Positions 1 to 7,910 of a stretch of 64,000 bases of DNA are shown piece by piece (position 1 is the first letter of the stretch; every line of letters starts with the position of its first letter). The position numbers were made by a program, and so were the translations under genes. A model generated the notes under the pieces. That model was given only the letters and a program-made list of their open reading frames with translations, was not told the DNA's origin and ran no database searches. This stretch comes from Caballeronia sp. dw_19 (GTDB lineage Bacteria; Pseudomonadota; Gammaproteobacteria; Burkholderiales; Burkholderiaceae): assembly GCF_018449515.1 (NCBI RefSeq), contig NZ_JAAVUQ010000011.1, positions 155,645 to 219,644 of the forward strand, written 5' to 3'.

Positions 1-1009
1 GCAGCAGACCCGCGAAGGTCGCGATGGGGCCACCCAGCCCGAAAGCGAACGTCATCAGGCCCATGTGTTCGATCGATGAATACGAAAAGAGCCGCTTGAC
101 GTCCTTCTGCCGGAACATGGAAAAGGTCGCGACGAGCACCGAAACCAGCCCGAAGCCGATCAGCAGGCGCCCGGGCAAGCCGTTCCGAAGCGCGCCATCC
201 GCGAGCACCTTGCAGCGCAACACCGCATAGAGCGCGACGTTGAGCAGCAAACCGGACAGCACGGCTGAAATGGGCGTCGGACCTTCGGCATGCGCATCGG
301 GCAGCCAGTTGTGCATGGGCACCAGGCCGACCTTCGTGCCGTAGCCGATCAGCAGGAACACGAACGCGAGTGACATGATGGTCGGATCGAGGCTTCCCTT
401 GACCGCGTTCAGACTGGTCCAGAGCAGCGCATCGTTGCCGCCGAGTTGCCGGCTCGCGGCGAGGTAGAGAAGGATCGTGCCGAACAACGCCTGCGCAATG
501 CCGACGCCGCACAGGATGAAGTATTTCCACGCGGCTTCCAGGCTTGCTGCAGTCCGGTACACGCTGACCAGCAGCACGGTCGCGAGCGTGGCGGCTTCCA
601 TGGCGACCCAGAGTATCCCCATGTTGTTGGTGAGCAGCGCGAGCAGCATCGCGAAGATGAACAGTTGGTACATGCTGTGATAGAGCCGCATGCGCCCACC
701 GGTCATCTTGCCGCGGTCACGCTCGATCCGCATGTATGGCCTCGAAAAAATCGAGGTGGTCCAGCCAACGAAGGCCGTCAGCGTGACCAGGAACACATTG
801 AGTGGATCGACGAAGAAGAGCTTGCCTAGCGCGAAAGCCGGCCCGTGCGCCACGGTTTGCACGGCGAGCAGCATGGCGGCCGTGAATGTCAGGAAACTGA
901 ACCCGACGTTGAGGTTCGGCGCGAAATGGTGCTGTCCGCCAAGCGCGAGACATCCGCCTGCAACCAGCGGGATGCCGAGAACCAGCAGCAGGACGTAGGC
1001 ATCAGTCAT
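1..1009 (-). CDS. hyfF: Hydrogenase-4 subunit F-like proton-conducting antiporter subunit (3' part outside window)
   Basis: An open frame runs from an ATG at 1009 to base 1 without a stop, giving the first 336 residues of a multispanning membrane protein. About 480-520 residues are usual for HyfF. It belongs to the MrpD/NuoL/M/N antiporter-like superfamily and should form part of a proton- or sodium-translocating membrane arm. The signature segment GTKVGLVPMHNWLPDAHAEG and the following PTPISAVLSG, with the conserved Lys and His of the half-channel, are clearly visible near residues 235-265. A second typical stretch, KDVKRLFSYSSIEHMGL, lies near the truncated end. The start overlaps the stop of hyfE by 8 bases, so the two are translationally coupled. 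The assignment as HyfF rather than HyfD rests on position after hyfE and on sequence feel. Confidence 0.85.
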   Translation of the reverse strand, partial: MTDAYVLLLVLGIPLVAGGCLALGGQHHFAPNLNVGFSFLTFTAAMLLAVQTVAHGPAFALGKLFFVDPLNVFLVTLTAFVGWTTSIFSRPYMRIERDRGKMTGGRMRLYHSMYQLFIFAMLLALLTNNMGILWVAMEAATLATVLLVSVYRTAASLEAAWKYFILCGVGIAQALFGTILLYLAASRQLGGNDALLWTSLNAVKGSLDPTIMSLAFVFLLIGYGTKVGLVPMHNWLPDAHAEGPTPISAVLSGLLLNVALYAVLRCKVLADGALRNGLPGRLLIGFGLVSVLVATFSMFRQKDVKRLFSYSSIEHMGLMTFAFGLGGPIATFAGLL

Positions 1010-1661
1010 CTTTGAGTTTTTCGAGGTGATGAATGTCGAGGCTGTCGAATTGCTCGCGAATCTGGAACATGAATACGCCGAGGATCAGGATGCCCACCAG
1101 CACGTCTAACCCGATACCGAGTTCGACGATCATCGGCATGCCGTTGGTGGCAGCCGCGGCGGCAAAGAACAGGCCGTTTTCCATCGACAGGAAACCGATC
1201 ACCTGAGGGATCGCCCTTGCGCGCGTAATCATCATCATGAACGACAACAACACGCAGGCGAGTGCAATGCCAAGTGTGCCGCGCGCAACCGACGAGGCAA
1301 GCTGACTGATGGGCGACGCCACGTTGAATGCGATGATGACGAGCACAATGCCTATCAGCAGGGTGGCGGGAATATTGAGGAGCGGCTCGACGTCCGTCTT
1401 CACGTTCAGACGCCGCACCAGCCTGTAAAGTATCGAGGGAATCACGCCCACCTTGAGCAACAGGGTCAGCGCAGCGGAGATATAGAGGTGCGTATCGGCC
1501 GTGATGAACCCCAATATCAGGTTGGCTGAAACAAGCGTCAGGCCCTGCAGCGTATAGAGGTGAATCAACGACTGCATCCGGCGCTGGCTGAGCATCGCAA
1601 ACGACAGCAGCAACAGGATGGCGGCCAGGAAGTTGATGATCTGCGTGGCGAAGCCGTGCAT
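1002..1661 (-). CDS. hyfE: Hydrogenase-4 component E-like membrane protein
   Basis: This 219-residue protein consists almost entirely of hydrophobic helices. It starts with MHGFATQIINFLAAILLLLS and ends in a short charged tail (HHLEKLKDD). Length, composition and position between hyfC and hyfF match HyfE, a NuoK-related small subunit of group 4 hydrogenase-like complexes. Its ATG at 1661 lies directly against the hyfC stop with no spacer. No HyfD-type antiporter gene is inserted between hyfC and hyfE, unlike the classical hyfABCDEF order. It probably acts in the inner membrane as part of the ion-translocating arm. Function is inferred from family and context only. Confidence 0.8.
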   Translation of the reverse strand: MHGFATQIINFLAAILLLLSFAMLSQRRMQSLIHLYTLQGLTLVSANLILGFITADTHLYISAALTLLLKVGVIPSILYRLVRRLNVKTDVEPLLNIPATLLIGIVLVIIAFNVASPISQLASSVARGTLGIALACVLLSFMMMITRARAIPQVIGFLSMENGLFFAAAAATNGMPMIVELGIGLDVLVGILILGVFMFQIREQFDSLDIHHLEKLKDD

Positions 1662-2612
1662 TCATGCCCCCAGCAGAAAGTGAACGAGCATCCCGATCAC
1701 CGCCAGGAGGAAAGCCGTCGTGAGAAATTCCGGCACGCGGAAAATGCGCATCTTCGCATTGCTCGCCTCGATCACCGCGAGCACGATGCCGCCAACAAAC
1801 AGCTTGATGAAAAGCACCGGTATTGCAAGAAGCAGGGCGAGCGGATTGCCCGCTTCGGCAATCCCCCACGGGATGAACAAGGCCAGGCCAATGCAGGAAT
1901 ACGCGAATAACTTGAGGCTCGCGGCCCATTCCAGCAGCGCGAGGTGCCTGCCCGAGTACTCAAGAATCAGCGCCTCGTGGATCATCGTCAGTTCAAGATG
2001 CGTGGTTGGGTTATCGACCGGAAGCCGCGCGTTCTCGGCAAGCGACACCATCGTGAATGCGATCCCCGCGAATGCGAGGCTCGGATAGATCGCCAACTCG
2101 CGGTGACTGAGCGTTGCCACGATGCTGGTCAGCAAGGTGGACTGCGTGAGCAAGGACGCCGAAAACAACACCATCAACAATGCCGGCTCCGCGAGGAACC
2201 CGACGAGCATCTCCCGGCGCGCGCCGAGCGTGCCGAATGCGGTGCCGACGTCCATCGCAGCCAGCGAGATCCAGACCCGCGCCAGCGCGAAAAGGCCCAC
2301 CAGGGCGATGGCATCGGCGGCGGGCGACAGCGGCAGGTCCGTTGAAAGCGTCGGCACGATCGCGCATGCGAGCGTCATGCACGCCCACACGATATAGGGC
2401 GCGCCGCGGAACACGGGACTTGCGTGCTCCGCCACGACGGACTCCTTGTTGAACAGCTTGTGCAGCATCCGGTAGGGTTGCCAGATGCTCGGCGCCCGCC
2501 GGTTCTGCAACCGTGCGCGACACATGTTGACCCAACCCGTCAGCAAGGGCGCGGCCGCGAGTGCAAGCACGATCTCGAGTCCCTGCGAGAGCAGTCCGGA
2601 GGGCGTGATCAT
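1662..2612 (-). CDS. hyfC: NuoH/HyfC-like membrane subunit of a hydrogenase-4/complex-I-like complex
   Basis: The 316-residue product is a NuoH-type protein (respiratory complex I subunit 1 family), which anchors the hydrophilic arm to the membrane arm in such complexes. Typical elements are WQPYRMLHKLFNKESV near residues 44-60, the acidic loop ENARLPVDNPTTHLELTMIH near residues 192-211 that resembles the quinone-site loop of subunit 1, and several long hydrophobic helices. The start ATG at 2612 overlaps the hyfB stop (ATGA), so translation is coupled. Without the catalytic subunits, which would lie beyond base 1, the electron donor cannot be told. Confidence 0.88.
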   Translation of the reverse strand: MITPSGLLSQGLEIVLALAAAPLLTGWVNMCRARLQNRRAPSIWQPYRMLHKLFNKESVVAEHASPVFRGAPYIVWACMTLACAIVPTLSTDLPLSPAADAIALVGLFALARVWISLAAMDVGTAFGTLGARREMLVGFLAEPALLMVLFSASLLTQSTLLTSIVATLSHRELAIYPSLAFAGIAFTMVSLAENARLPVDNPTTHLELTMIHEALILEYSGRHLALLEWAASLKLFAYSCIGLALFIPWGIAEAGNPLALLLAIPVLFIKLFVGGIVLAVIEASNAKMRIFRVPEFLTTAFLLAVIGMLVHFLLGA

Positions 2613-4618
2613 CGTCTCACCAGGATCAGCAGGACAATCAGCACGAGGAAGCTATGCATCAGATAGACCGCGATGCGGCCCGCCTGCAGCAACCCGGCGA
2701 GTGCAGCAACGCGCTTGACCAACCGCGCCACAGGCTCATAGATCAGGGTCCACGTGCGATCTGTCACGGTGACGCTATATACGGGGTGCGTGTCGAACGG
2801 CGAGGGGAGTTGCCGATCGATCTTGAACAACGGCGTGAAGATCTCGCGGATCGGCTGTCCGAACCCTTCGGCCGTGTCCTGCATGCGGGCGTTCACGAAC
2901 GGGTAGCCGCACGCCCAGGGTATGGCCCGACGCAGGCGCCCGTGGTAGAGACGGCGGACCAGCAGCCACGCGAGCCCGCAACAGGCGAAGAAGAACAGCA
3001 AAAACACCACCGGCATGTAACTGGCCCGGTCTACGCCAGTGGGCGCCAGCAGCAGCCAGCCATTTTTCGCGACAGTTTGTCCGATGCCGGCGCCGACCAG
3101 CATCTGCGTGACGCGATCGAGAACGATCACGAACTGTACCGGCAGCAGACCTAGCAGCATGCATATTGCCGCGAGCCACACGAAGCCCACCCGCTCCCAC
3201 GGGCTCGCATCCCGTGCGTCGCTCAGCTTCGCCTCGCGGGGCTGACCGAGAAAGATGATGCCGAAGAACTTGACCATCGTATAACCCGCAAGCGCGGCCA
3301 CCAGCGCGATCAGCGCGGCAACGAGCGGCACTACCATGTTCAGGAACGAGTTCGGCAAGCCTGGGGTAAACAGAAAGCTTTGCAGCAGCAACCATTCGGA
3401 GACGAAGCCGCTCAATGGCGGCAGGCCCGCACTGGCAAACACACCCACGAGGACCACCCACGCGGTCCACGGCATGAACCGGATCAGGCCGCCCAGGTGT
3501 CCGAGATTGCGTTCGCCCGTTGCGTGGAGCACTGAACCGGTCCCGAGGAATAACAAGCTCTTGAACGTCGCGTGGCTGGCGATCTGATACAGCAGCGCCG
3601 TCAACGACAGTGCTGCCAGCGCGTTCATGCCATACGCGCGAAACAGGATCGCGAGTCCCATGCTGACGAACATCAGACCGATGTTGTCGATGGACGAGTA
3701 GGCGAGCAGCCGCTTCATGTCTGTCTGGACGGTGCTGAACACCACTCCGAACAAGGCGGTGAAGAGGCCGAGCGCCAGCATGAACGCGCCCCACCACCAC
3801 AGTTGGACGTGCAGCAGATCGAACACCGTACGAAGCAGGCCGTAGAGGCCGGCCTTCAGCACGAAGCCGCTCATGAGGGCAGACACCGGCGAGGGCGCTG
3901 CGGGATGCGCCTCGGGCAACCAGACATGGAGCGGAAAAATCCCCGCCTTCGCGCCGAAACCAAACAGTGCCAGCAGGAACGCGACGGAAGCCCAGAACAC
4001 ATCCAGATGCTGGAGCCGCATGTTGGCGAACGTGTAGTCGCCCGTGTTGGCCTGCAGCAGCCCGAAGCACAACAGCAATGCCAGTGCGCCGACATGCGAA
4101 ATCAGGAAATACAAGTAGGCTGCCCGGCGAATCTCGGCTATGCGGTGATTGGTCATTACCAGGAAGGTGGCCGACAGCGTCAATGTCTCCCACGCAACCA
4201 TGAAGCAATACGCATCGTCTGCCAGCAGCACGACCGCCAGACTCGCGAGGCACACGTGATACTCAAAACACAGCAACCCGGGCGGAGTGCCCTCGCCCTT
4301 GCGGAAATAGCCGGCGGAGAACGCGCTCACGCCTGTGCTCACCACGCCTAGTACGGCCACGAAATACGACGACAGACCGTCAAGCCTTAAATGAAATGGC
4401 AGGTTCGGCAACCCGAGCGGCAGGATGGCTTCCTGGGGACCTGCGAAAACGCCAGCCACGCCCAGTACGCACAGCAGCAGGCCGAACACCGCACCGACAG
4501 GAAACAGGCCGTGCGCCACCACACGTGTGCGGCGCAGATTGGCCAGCCCCAGCACCCCAACGACCAGCCAGCCCGCGACTACCAGCAGCACATAATGGAT
4601 GATCAGCAAGTGTTCCAT
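2609..4618 (-). CDS. hyfB: Hydrogenase-4 subunit B-like proton-conducting antiporter subunit
   Basis: A NuoL/HyfB-type protein of 669 residues from the chosen ATG. The conserved antiporter core reads GAKAGIFPLHVWLPEAHPAA and is followed by PSPVSALMSGF; a second signature is TDMKRLLAYSSIDNIGL. About 14-16 hydrophobic helices follow, with a C-terminal helix-rich extension. I chose ATG 4618 over an in-frame TTG at 4642 because GGAGAG stands about 7 bases in front of the ATG. It is the first gene of the hyfB-C-E-F string and follows the spermidine-synthase-like gene on the same strand with about 20 bases between them, so it may share that transcript. No HyfA-type ferredoxin gene precedes it. Confidence 0.88.
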   Translation of the reverse strand: MEHLLIIHYVLLVVAGWLVVGVLGLANLRRTRVVAHGLFPVGAVFGLLLCVLGVAGVFAGPQEAILPLGLPNLPFHLRLDGLSSYFVAVLGVVSTGVSAFSAGYFRKGEGTPPGLLCFEYHVCLASLAVVLLADDAYCFMVAWETLTLSATFLVMTNHRIAEIRRAAYLYFLISHVGALALLLCFGLLQANTGDYTFANMRLQHLDVFWASVAFLLALFGFGAKAGIFPLHVWLPEAHPAAPSPVSALMSGFVLKAGLYGLLRTVFDLLHVQLWWWGAFMLALGLFTALFGVVFSTVQTDMKRLLAYSSIDNIGLMFVSMGLAILFRAYGMNALAALSLTALLYQIASHATFKSLLFLGTGSVLHATGERNLGHLGGLIRFMPWTAWVVLVGVFASAGLPPLSGFVSEWLLLQSFLFTPGLPNSFLNMVVPLVAALIALVAALAGYTMVKFFGIIFLGQPREAKLSDARDASPWERVGFVWLAAICMLLGLLPVQFVIVLDRVTQMLVGAGIGQTVAKNGWLLLAPTGVDRASYMPVVFLLFFFACCGLAWLLVRRLYHGRLRRAIPWACGYPFVNARMQDTAEGFGQPIREIFTPLFKIDRQLPSPFDTHPVYSVTVTDRTWTLIYEPVARLVKRVAALAGLLQAGRIAVYLMHSFLVLIVLLILVRR

Positions 4619-4638
4619 TGGCGTTCTCTCCGGTGCCG

Positions 4639-5466
4639 TCAAATGTCTTGTCTAACAGCTGCCTTGTCGGACGAAGGGTGTCGTGAGGTTGGCTCACCGC
4701 GATGGTGGCGTTCCATTTTTTTGACATACCGGTACAGGTCAAGTCCCATCGATATCGTGATGGCTTCCGCGCGAGCGTAGAGGTCAAGCCATCCTGGCAC
4801 GTTTGCCTGCTTGACGCCTATGGCGATGGTGTTGCCTTCGCGTCGCGCCATGGTGCGAAACAGCTTTCCGTTGCAGGCACCACGTATCCGGCCGAGGTAG
4901 GTGGTGAGCTGCGGGTCGCTGTTCAGCAGGTTGGCTACGAGCACACCTTCGTTACGCAGGGCGCTGTAGCAGGAATCGTAAAAGTACTGGCTCGACAGGC
5001 CGGCGGGCAGGCCAAACGCGTCGAAGCCGTCGAGCAGGATCACATCGGCGACGTCAACCTTGTCCGAGAGGTACTCGACCGCGTCGGCGTGCACGATCTG
5101 GAATCTTTCTGAATCAGGCGGAATGAAAAAGGATTCGCGTAACGCAATCACTCTCTCGTCGATTTCAACGGTGGTCACGCGTGCCGACGGAAACTTATGG
5201 AAGCAGTATTTGGACAGTGATCCCCCGCCGAGACCCACGATCAGGATGTCCTTGGGGTCGGACTGAAAAAGCTGGAATGACATCATGGCCCGCGTATAAG
5301 CGAGGTCGAGTTCCAGCGGATTACCTCTGCGCATTGAGCTTTGTATGCTGAAAGCGTCGAAACACAGCGACCGCGTGCATGGTTCATCGCGTACCACGGG
5401 CTTTCCAAACGTTTCTCCCCACTGCTCGGCGAGGGCATGCCTGAGTTGGTTGTGATCGGCTGACAA
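4639..5466 (-). CDS. Spermidine-synthase-like SAM-fold protein (copy 1)
   Basis: The 275-residue protein has the Rossmann fold of spermidine synthases and SAM methyltransferases: ILIVGLGGGSLSKY near residues 94-107, the acidic VEID that would bind ribose, then DVILLDGFDAFGLPAG. The N-terminal tetramerisation domain of true spermidine synthase is missing, and the usual catalytic D-(S/T)-x-D-P-x-G-P stretch is changed to DGFDAFGLPA. Aminopropyl transfer is therefore uncertain. Translation appears to start at TTG 5466 behind AGGAG. The stop lies about 20 bases before hyfB. A second relative, roughly 40% identical by eye, lies at 8240-9022 on the other strand. Substrate unknown. Confidence 0.7.
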   Translation of the reverse strand: MSADHNQLRHALAEQWGETFGKPVVRDEPCTRSLCFDAFSIQSSMRRGNPLELDLAYTRAMMSFQLFQSDPKDILIVGLGGGSLSKYCFHKFPSARVTTVEIDERVIALRESFFIPPDSERFQIVHADAVEYLSDKVDVADVILLDGFDAFGLPAGLSSQYFYDSCYSALRNEGVLVANLLNSDPQLTTYLGRIRGACNGKLFRTMARREGNTIAIGVKQANVPGWLDLYARAEAITISMGLDLYRYVKKMERHHRGEPTSRHPSSDKAAVRQDI

Positions 5467-5492
5467 TCCAATGTTCTCCTGAAACTGCGCGA

Positions 5493-5509
5493 CCGGTTGC
5501 CCGAACCGG
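5493..5509. repeat. Inverted repeat in leader of spermidine-synthase-like gene
   Basis: Perfect CCGGTT / AACCGG arms with a 5-base loop lie 27 bases upstream of the TTG start at 5466. This could be a small leader hairpin or an operator. Nothing more can be said from sequence. Confidence 0.35.
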
Positions 5510-5541
5510 CGTGGTGCCGCGACCGGTGAGCCGCGACAGTC

Positions 5542-5937
5542 TTAGTGGATTTCCCCATGCCGGACCGGCGTGGGGAGCGTCCCCGTTACCCGGCGATTTT
5601 CGAAACACGACACCGCATGAGCGAGCATACGCGCTGCGTTTTCGAAGAGCGCGTCCGGTTCAAGCATCACCGCTGCTTCAGCGATGCGCTTTTGCGTGAT
5701 GGCAATGGCAATCACCAGCGCCACGGTATGGAAGCTCGCGTGCGCCAGTTTCAGTTGCAGAAGTTCGGGAGCGTCGTCCCACCGTTGGGCGTCTTCGTGA
5801 ATCCAGCGTCCGAGCGCGCAGCATCGTTCGTTGCCAAATGCGGACGCGACAAGCCTCACGCGCTTGTGCATTCCCATTCCGTTACGCAACGAGACGCCCG
5901 CTATCCAGTGTTCTTCAAGCGTGTCGCCAAGCGACAT
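5542..5937 (-). CDS. Free-standing CZB (chemoreceptor zinc-binding) domain protein
   Basis: The 131-residue product consists essentially of one CZB domain. The motif CALGRW (Cys40 to Trp45) is followed 20 residues later by HASFH (His66 and His70), and His10 stands 30 residues before the Cys. This matches the His/Cys/His/His zinc site of the family, although the aromatic residue expected three positions after the first His is not there (Trp11 sits next to it instead). There is no transmembrane helix and no MCP signalling or GGDEF domain. CZB domains are known zinc and hypochlorite sensors, usually attached to an output domain. The start ATG 5937 was chosen because GAGGAG lies 7 bases upstream. 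The gene diverges from the YoaK-like gene, sharing the 6120-6140 palindrome. Confidence 0.72.
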   Translation of the reverse strand: MSLGDTLEEHWIAGVSLRNGMGMHKRVRLVASAFGNERCCALGRWIHEDAQRWDDAPELLQLKLAHASFHTVALVIAIAITQKRIAEAAVMLEPDALFENAARMLAHAVSCFENRRVTGTLPTPVRHGEIH

Positions 5938-6119
5938 GGCACTTCTCCTCAAAATGGCGTGCGGGGCGACCGGGATTCTGTCGCCTGCCGGGTTTCGTCC
6001 TCCTGCCACCACGAACCGCGTTGACTCTGCGCTGTTGCCGCCGCGTATGCAACCGTGGCGGCACGCGCGCCGCTCACCGTCTGGAGGGGGTGTTCGCCCG
6101 GGGGATCAAGTTACCAGTT

Positions 6120-6140
6120 GATGATAATTGCGTTATCATC
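6120..6140. promoter_or_regulatory. Perfect palindromic operator, 8-5-8, between CZB and YoaK genes
   Basis: Arms GATGATAA and TTATCATC are separated by TTGCG. The same 7-base arms ATGATAA/TTATCAT with 5-base spacing recur at 10150-10168, and a degenerate form lies at 7270-7290. The position in a divergent intergenic region suggests a shared regulator site. The arms resemble half of a Fur box, but the centre and spacing do not fit the 7-1-7 Fur pattern. Confidence 0.6.
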
Positions 6141-6168
6141 CTAGCAGCTTTATTGACCCGATTCCACA

Positions 6169-6201
6169 CGTGATGCACGCGTGATGCACACGTGATGAGC
6201 T
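6169..6201. repeat. Three tandem 11-bp direct repeats
   Basis: Units CGTGATGCACG, CGTGATGCACA and CGTGATGAGCT follow each other without spacers. An 11-bp period is close to one helical turn, so a protein would contact one face of the DNA. They lie between the 6120-6140 palindrome and the start of the YoaK-like gene. Confidence 0.55.
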
Positions 6202-6356
6202 GTCGGCATTCGCGAAGAACTCGCCGGCTTCGTTCGAGGCGTCGGGAACGCAGGGTTGCACCCTGCATGTGGAATTTTGGAAAACCAGCTTGTTGCACCG
6301 GTCCTTGTTTGCGCCGAAGCGCGCTTCGGACCCGCGAACACACGAGTCGATACCTG

Positions 6357-7118
6357 ATGCCAGCACACTATTTCCGGACCTTGACGGGAAAGCATCGCAG
6401 CACTGACGCCAACAGGCAGCTTGGCTTTTCGCTCGCGTTCGTGGCAGGTGCGACCAATGCTGGCGGCTATCTCGCGGTCAAGCAATACACGTCCCATATG
6501 AGCGGCGTGGTATCTGCAATTGCTGACCAGACTGCACTGGGGGACCTTTCACTCGTGCTTGCGGGCGCCGGATCGCTGATCTCGTTCCTGCTCGGTGCCG
6601 CCTGTTCCGCGGTGCTCGTCAATTGGGGAGGGCGCAGGCGGTTGAACAGCCAGTACGCTTCACCCTTGTTGATCGAAGCTGGCCTGCTCCTGTGTTTCGG
6701 GCTGCTCGGCAGTCACCTGGCCTTGTGGGAACCTCTGTTCGTGCCCACGACGGTCGTGCTGCTCTGCTTCATCATGGGGTTGCAAAACGCGCTGATCACG
6801 AAGCTGTCCGGTGCAGAAATCCGTACCACCCACATGACGGGCATCGTGACGGATATCGGCATCGAACTCGGCAAGCTCTTCTACTGGAATTCTTCCAGCG
6901 TCGACGCCGCCACGCCTTCCGTACTCGCGAATCGGGCGAAGCTGAAAGTGCTCGGGACGATGCTGACCATGTTCTTCATCGGGGGTGTCACGGGCGCGAT
7001 GGGGTTCAAGCACATCGGATACGCGGCAACGATTCCCCTGGCAGGACTGTTAACCGTGCTGGCGATCGTGCCATTGATTGATGATCTGCGCGGCCAGATC
7101 TACCGGCTTGACCGCTAG
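6357..7118 (+). CDS. YoaK/DUF1275 family membrane protein
   Basis: The 253-residue protein is typical of DUF1275 (YoaK): LAFVAGATNAGGYLAVKQYT and SHMSGVVSAIAD near the N-terminus, then MGLQNALITKLSGAEIRTTH and MTGIVTDIGIELG in the middle, with about six hydrophobic helices. The family is found widely in bacteria as an inner-membrane protein with unproved function; a transport or sensing role has been suggested by fold only. The ATG at 6357 begins the conserved part; a longer in-frame reading from 6192 has arginine- and cysteine-rich non-conserved sequence and was not used. The upstream region carries the 6120-6140 palindrome and the 11-bp repeats, so expression is probably regulated. Confidence 0.82.
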   Translation: MPAHYFRTLTGKHRSTDANRQLGFSLAFVAGATNAGGYLAVKQYTSHMSGVVSAIADQTALGDLSLVLAGAGSLISFLLGAACSAVLVNWGGRRRLNSQYASPLLIEAGLLLCFGLLGSHLALWEPLFVPTTVVLLCFIMGLQNALITKLSGAEIRTTHMTGIVTDIGIELGKLFYWNSSSVDAATPSVLANRAKLKVLGTMLTMFFIGGVTGAMGFKHIGYAATIPLAGLLTVLAIVPLIDDLRGQIYRLDR

Positions 7119-7173
7119 TACGGCAGTTATAAATAAATGGGCAGATGAAGGAACTGGATGCGCGAACGCGCAC

Positions 7174-7191
7174 GTTCAGTGCTGACTGAAC
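7174..7191. repeat. Stem-loop after YoaK-like gene
   Basis: Perfect arms GTTCAGT and ACTGAAC flank a GCTG loop, 56 bases after the YoaK-like stop. No T-run follows, so a rho-independent terminator is doubtful. Confidence 0.35.
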
Positions 7192-7269
7192 AGGCGCCGA
7201 TCCACTCCTCGTTCGCGCCGGTTCGCTGACGCGGTGGAGAGAGCGGATTACAGTCCGTGATGCACATAC

Positions 7270-7290
7270 GATGATAATACGATCATCATT
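7270..7290. promoter_or_regulatory. Degenerate copy of the TGATAA-N5-TTATCA-type operator
   Basis: GATGATAA, then TACGA, then TCATCATT; the left arm is identical to that at 6120 while the right arm has two departures. It lies about 60 bases upstream of the gene at 7353, which fits an operator or promoter-overlapping site. Confidence 0.45.
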
Positions 7291-7352
7291 TACTTACGCT
7301 ACAATACCAATGACGGAAATCAACTGGACTGCTTCCAGTTGATCGAACCTGA

Positions 7353-7853
7353 ATGATCAGATTGAGCGAAGCAGAGCGTTCACCGGCGCCTGAGGGGAAG
7401 ATCGACGTGATTGATGCGAGTGTTCCGTTGTTGTCCCATGACTACACGCACCTGTTTTTACGGGAGGTGACGGGCCGTCGCGGATTGATCGTTATTGGCG
7501 TGGGCAAGACAGGCGAGCGTGGATTCCAGATGCTGTACAGATTCTCCGATATCTGCGACCGCCTGGAAAAACGCGGGGTCAATGTCATTTTTGTCTATCG
7601 GAAGGAATCGGCGCGCCATGTTCAGGATGCGCCTTCGTTATTCGGCGCGCGATGCAGGCAAAGGCCCTGTCTGTTCCTGGACGATGATGGTCTATTCTTT
7701 CGCGGTCCGCCTCACCCAAAATCGCTTCGCGCGTTGTATCTGGATCCGGAAATGCGACGGCTTGATACGGCCGACATCGCCTTGCGGGACGAAACGTGGG
7801 ACCCATTGCTGCGCGCCTTTTTTGCACAGGTTGTCGCGCGTTCCATGCATTGA
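7353..7853 (+). CDS. Hypothetical protein, possibly thioredoxin/peroxiredoxin-like fold
   Basis: This 166-residue protein is soluble, without signal peptide or membrane helix. The order of elements (GLIVIGVGKTGERGF, a helix ending in DICDRLEKRGV, the strand NVIFVYRKES, then RQRPCLFLDDDGLFFRG) resembles a thioredoxin or AhpC-like fold, but there is no CxxC and the cysteines at the usual redox positions are not obvious. That is a feel for secondary structure, not a proven homology. It stands first of a plus-strand set with the HPr-like gene at 7911 and the second spermidine-synthase-like gene at 8240, and has the degenerate operator in front. Function unknown. Confidence 0.55.
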   Translation: MIRLSEAERSPAPEGKIDVIDASVPLLSHDYTHLFLREVTGRRGLIVIGVGKTGERGFQMLYRFSDICDRLEKRGVNVIFVYRKESARHVQDAPSLFGARCRQRPCLFLDDDGLFFRGPPHPKSLRALYLDPEMRRLDTADIALRDETWDPLLRAFFAQVVARSMH

Positions 7854-7910
7854 GCACAACCGGGAGGGGCGCCGCGCCCTGAGTCACGGATCAGGCACGA
7901 GGGGAACGGG

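Noticed and set aside
5545..6024. 159-residue plus-strand frame opposite the CZB gene
   Set aside because: The minus strand shows a real CZB motif and a strong ribosome site; this frame is its antisense shadow.
6120..6140. Fur box interpretation of the GATGATAA palindrome
   Set aside because: The Fur consensus is 7-1-7 with TGATAAT/ATTATCA; here spacing is five and the second arm lacks the extra AT. No iron genes are adjacent.
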